The position numbers and the translations under genes are program-made. From the NCBI RefSeq assembly GCF_014636235.1, contig NZ_BMDZ01000058.1, positions 1 to 34,652 on the forward strand: 34,652 bases of DNA. Reading direction: 5' to 3'. Shown here piece after piece: positions 31,750-34,652 of the stretch. Within the stretch, counting starts at the first letter, position 1, and each line of letters begins with the position of its first letter. Source of the DNA: Tistrella bauzanensis (GTDB lineage Bacteria; Pseudomonadota; Alphaproteobacteria; Tistrellales; Tistrellaceae). Under the pieces are notes generated by a model, which saw only the letters and a program-made list of their open reading frames with translations, was not told the origin of the DNA and ran no database searches.

Positions 31750-32792
31750 ATGCCCATCATGCGCATGCGCAGACTTGGCAATAGCGGCTTGTTCATCTCG
31801 GAATTCTGCTTCGGGGCGATGACCTTCGGCGGCCGTGACGGCATCTGGGGTCAGGTCGGCAGACTGGGCCAGGACGATGCCGACGCCCTGGTGAGGGCGG
31901 CTCTGGATGCAGGCATCAATGTCATCGATACCGCCAACACCTATGCCGACGGCCGCAGCGAGCAGATGGTCGGCCAGTCGCTCAGAAATCTGGGCGTCGC
32001 GCGGGATGACGTGGTGATCGCGACCAAAGTCGCCGCACCGGTCGGAGACGGCCCCAATGCCTGCGGCGGGTCGCGCCGACATATCCTGAGCCAGTGCCGC
32101 GGCAGCCTTCAGCGGCTTGGCCTGGACCATATCGACCTCTACCAGATTCATGAATTCGACCCGGCGACGCCGTCGACCCGGCGACGCCGATCGAGGAAAC
32201 GCTTGAGGCGCTGGACGTGCTGGTTCGCGCGGGGGATGTCCGCTATGTCGGCGTGTCGAACTGGGCTGCCTGGCAGATCATGAAGGCGATCGGCATCGCA
32301 CAGGCGCGAAACCTCGCCCCGGTCATATCGCTGCAGGGCTATTACAGCCTCGTCGGTCGCGATCTGGAACGTGAACTCGTCCCGATGCTCAATGCGGAGC
32401 GTGTCGGGTTGATGGTCTGGAGCCCGCTCGCGGGTGGCTATCTGACCGGCAAATATTCAGGACATGGCGGCGACGGCGGGGGCCGGTTGGACGGCCTGGA
32501 TTTCCCGCCGATCGATCGCACCCGCGGCGAACCCCTGATCGACATCCTGGGGCGCGTGGCGCGGAAGCACGGATGCAGCCCGGCGCAGGTCGCCTTGGCC
32601 TGGCTGCTGAAGCAGCCGGTCGTGACCAGCGTCATCATTGGCGCCAGAGGTGTCGAACAGCTCTCTGAAAACATCGATGCGACCAGGGTTCAACTGGATG
32701 ATGCCGATCTGGCGGATCTCGACGCGGTCAGCCGGCTGCCTGTGGAATATCCAGGGTGGCTTCTGGACAGACCCACCGACCGGCATCCGTAA
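31750..32792 (+). pseudogene. Aldo-keto reductase gene disrupted by a 17-bp tandem duplication
   Basis: The family reduces carbonyls with NADPH in a TIM barrel. The first frame (31750 on) carries the catalytic set: D60 and Y65 in VIDTANTYADGRSE, K93 in IATKV, H134 in LYQIHEFDP. The second frame holds the rest: VGVSNWAAWQIMKAIGI, WSPLAGGYLTGKY and the NADP-binding VTSVIIGARGVEQLSEN. Between them, TCGACCCGGCGACGCCG occurs twice in tandem (32156-32172, 32173-32189). Removing one copy joins the frames as HEFDPATPIEETLEALDVLV, exactly the expected family sequence. As it stands, the first frame runs into Arg-rich nonsense and stops at 32283. The event looks very recent, because both halves are otherwise undamaged. 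Confidence 0.9.
32156..32189 (+). repeat. 17-bp exact tandem duplication causing a frameshift
   Basis: Two identical adjacent copies of TCGACCCGGCGACGCCG. The 17-bp gain shifts the reading frame of the aldo-keto reductase gene. The unit itself contains CGACCCGGCGACG-like internal similarity that could promote slippage. Confidence 0.97.
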
Positions 32793-32826
32793 GCCTCGCC
32801 CCCTCACCCTCAAGAAAGGCCGGCAT

Positions 32827-33225
32827 ATGAGCGCCGAACGGAACAAACGGGTCGTCCAGGACTTCTGCGACCTCTTCGGGCGACCCGCCATCGACGAGGC
32901 GCTGGGCATGATGACCGGCGACGCCACATGGTGGATCAACGGCAAGCCGCATCTGTTCGCCGGTTCAGGAACCAGGACCAAGGCCGAGATGGCCGTGATC
33001 TGGCCCGGCCTCTATGCCTTGCTCGACGGCGGCTTGCAGATGAACGTTCTCGACATGATCGCCGAGGGCGATCGCGTGGCGGCGGAAATCCGCTCCCATG
33101 CCGTGACCAGGACCGGTCAGGTCTATGAGAACGATTACCACATGCTCTTCACACTCCGCGACGGCAGGATCGCCCGGGTGAAGGAATACACCGACCTCAT
33201 GCACGCGGCGGAAATCTTCGGCTGA
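32827..33225 (+). CDS. SnoaL-like/NTF2-fold protein
   Basis: A 132-residue protein of the NTF2-like superfamily (SnoaL/ketosteroid isomerase type), a cone-shaped alpha+beta fold used for small-molecule isomerases, cyclases and binding proteins. Recognisable parts are VVQDFCDLFGRPAIDEALGM, then DATWWINGKPHLFAG, and the C-terminal NDYHMLFTLRDGRIARVKEY ending TDLMHAAEIF. The ATG at 32827 has AAAGG 8 bases upstream; the longer open frame runs into the preceding gene. It is third in the reductase cluster and may act on the same xenobiotic or carbonyl compound. The catalytic residue set cannot be assigned with certainty. Confidence 0.88.
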   Translation: MSAERNKRVVQDFCDLFGRPAIDEALGMMTGDATWWINGKPHLFAGSGTRTKAEMAVIWPGLYALLDGGLQMNVLDMIAEGDRVAAEIRSHAVTRTGQVYENDYHMLFTLRDGRIARVKEYTDLMHAAEIFG

Positions 33226-33436
33226 TATCGTCCAGTTCAGATGGGCGAAGAAAAAACTCAACGCCATGTCCGTCGATGGCAGAAAACGACGGAAATCCGC
33301 CCTTGTGGACATGATACCGCCCCCGTAGCCTCGTTCCTGTAAGATCGTCTGATATCAATACGCAAGGTCAACTTGCCGGCGAGCTTATACCGCAGGGGAA
33401 GACTGCGAAGACGGAACGACACAGGGGGACCACGAC

Positions 33437-34621
33437 ATGAAAATGCAGAAGGACGGCGCTTCCGCGTCGAAAAGACGCGATCTGACCTGCCGGTTGTTTG
33501 CCGCCGCCGCGATGACTGTTTCGGCGGTGGGGCTGACGGCCGCGCCCGCGGCCGCGCAGATTTCGGGAGATGTCGTCAAGATCGGCATCGTCAACGATCA
33601 GTCGGGGCCGTTGTCGGATCTGGCCGGCCCGGGATCGGTGGTGGCGGCCAGGCTCGCGCTCGAAGACTTCAAGGCGATGACGCCGTCACTCAATGTTCAG
33701 GTCGTGTCGGCCGACCACCAGAACAAGGCCGATATCGGCGTCGAGGTGGTGCGCCGGTGGTACGAGGCCGACGGGGTCGACATGGTGGTGGATGTCGGCA
33801 ACTCGGCCGTCGCCCTGGCGGTGCAGTCCATCGCGCGCGATCAGAAGAAGCTGGTCATCTATGCCGCGGTCGGCACCACCGACATCACCGGCAGCCAGTG
33901 CTCCCCGACCGGCCTCGCATGGCTGCACGACAATTACAATCTGGTCAGCGGACCGATCCGCAAACTGGTGGCGCAGGGCCAGGACAAGTGGTTCTTCATC
34001 GCCGCCGACTATGCGTTCGGGCAGAACATGGTCAAGGAGTCGCAAAGCGCGCTCGCGGCGGCGGGCGGCACCTCGATGGGGGCTGTGTTTCATCCGCTTG
34101 GCAACACCGATTATGCTTCGTTTCTTCTTCAGGCCCAGGCCTCGGGCGCCGATGTCGTCGCCTTCGCCAATGCCGGTTCCCAGCTCGTCACCTCGATGAA
34201 GCAGTGGAACGAGTTCGGCATGAACGGCGGACCGCAGCGGGCGGTGGCGGAACTCATGTTCCTGACCGACATCCACGGCATGGGGCTGGAAACCGCACAG
34301 GGCCTGACCGGCGTCACCGCCTGGTACTGGGATCTGAATGACGAGACCCGGGCCTTCGCCAAGCGCTTCTTCGATCTGCATGGCGCCATGCCCACAGCAC
34401 CCCAGGCCTCGGTCTATTCGTCGGTGCTGCACTATCTGAAAGCCGTTGCCGCGACCGGAACGGATGAGACCAACGCGGTGGTCGCCGAAATGCGCGCGAC
34501 GCCGGTCGACGACTTCTACGCGCCCGGCGCCACACTGCGGGCAGACAACAAGCTCGTGCACGATTTCTCGGGGGATGTCCCGCCCGATGTTGAAAAGGGC
34601 TCGGCGGACGTCGCTGGTTGA
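33437..34621 (+). CDS. LivJ-type ABC transporter substrate-binding protein, C-terminus probably truncated
   Basis: Periplasmic receptor of the branched-chain amino acid/amide family (Peripla_BP_6), 394 residues. It has a signal peptide (hydrophobic LFAAAAMTVSAVGLTAAPAAA, cleavage near residue 41), then VVKIGIVNDQSGPLSDLAGP, the usual first strand and ligand loop. Other markers are KWFFIAADYAFGQNMVKESQ and GVTAWYWDLNDETRAFAKRF. The ribosome binding site AGGGGGA is good. Relatives continue after the NKLVHD segment with about 40 residues (a -MYLxxVKxP-like strand and a final cysteine motif); here the frame becomes FSGDVPPDVEKGSADVAG and stops. So the last strand is probably lost. No permease or ATPase gene is seen before the window ends. 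Confidence 0.88.
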   Translation: MKMQKDGASASKRRDLTCRLFAAAAMTVSAVGLTAAPAAAQISGDVVKIGIVNDQSGPLSDLAGPGSVVAARLALEDFKAMTPSLNVQVVSADHQNKADIGVEVVRRWYEADGVDMVVDVGNSAVALAVQSIARDQKKLVIYAAVGTTDITGSQCSPTGLAWLHDNYNLVSGPIRKLVAQGQDKWFFIAADYAFGQNMVKESQSALAAAGGTSMGAVFHPLGNTDYASFLLQAQASGADVVAFANAGSQLVTSMKQWNEFGMNGGPQRAVAELMFLTDIHGMGLETAQGLTGVTAWYWDLNDETRAFAKRFFDLHGAMPTAPQASVYSSVLHYLKAVAATGTDETNAVVAEMRATPVDDFYAPGATLRADNKLVHDFSGDVPPDVEKGSADVAG

Positions 34622-34622
34622 T

Positions 34623-34638
34623 GAGGCTATGCAGCCTC
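34623..34638. repeat. 16-bp inverted repeat after the truncated binding-protein gene
   Basis: GAGGCT-ATGC-AGCCTC is a perfect 6-bp inverted repeat 2 bases after the stop codon. It has no U-run, so it is a weak terminator candidate; it could also be the edge of an inserted element that lies beyond the window. Confidence 0.45.
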
Positions 34639-34652
34639 GCAGACGGGGTCAA

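Overview
The window looks like the chromosome of a high-GC alphaproteobacterium. A Rhodospirillales-type organism such as Tistrella is my guess from gene style; no marker in the window proves it. Supporting signs are strong GC bias at third codon positions, a metZ-apaG pair behind a SAM-II type leader, a type II isocitrate dehydrogenase with the extra C-terminal domain, and a folE leader resembling the proteobacterial THF-II (folE) RNA. Most genes are housekeeping or nutrient-uptake genes. The right end (about 23.6 to 34.6 kb) is more accessory, with a toxin-antitoxin remnant, a transposase remnant, an efflux operon, and several broken or truncated genes.

Layout. 1-360: the end of a small unknown protein and a bidirectional terminator. 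387-3348 (minus): folE, apaG and metZ. metZ sits behind a SAM-II aptamer followed by an intrinsic terminator; folE sits behind a candidate THF-II aptamer overlapping its Shine-Dalgarno sequence. 3574-7248 (minus): a tightly packed YnjBCD-like ABC importer. 7407-10467 (minus): an isolated TraG/VirD4-like coupling ATPase and a coiled-coil partner, with no relaxase or type IV secretion genes nearby. 10674-11588 (minus): a lipoprotein with a suspected frameshift. 11756-11830: tRNA-Gly(CCC) with a strong terminator, then icd (minus).

13904-19488 (plus) looks like an amine-utilisation block: APC-family permease, TPQ copper amine oxidase, a DsbD_2/TauE-like membrane protein that may handle copper, and an AraC regulator with a near-perfect sigma-54 promoter. 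19585-23483 holds exonuclease III and a homodimeric E1/transketolase-like ThDP enzyme, divergent from an AsnC/Lrp regulator (a gene order recalling mdeB/mdeR).

23675-34652: a Xre/MbcA-type antitoxin with a C-terminally truncated RES toxin, a small unknown gene, an IS630-type transposase scar, a TetR regulator divergent from an RND efflux pair, a reductase/aldo-keto reductase/SnoaL-like group, and a LivJ-type binding protein whose C-terminus looks cut short. The aldo-keto reductase gene is split by an exact 17-bp tandem duplication. The membrane-fusion protein ends in a 15-bp G-rich tandem repeat whose last copy supplies the Shine-Dalgarno sequence of the pump gene.

The strongest candidates for something new are the orphan coupling-ATPase/coiled-coil pair, the repeat at the efflux-pump gene junction, and the sigma-54 control of the amine-locus AraC gene.
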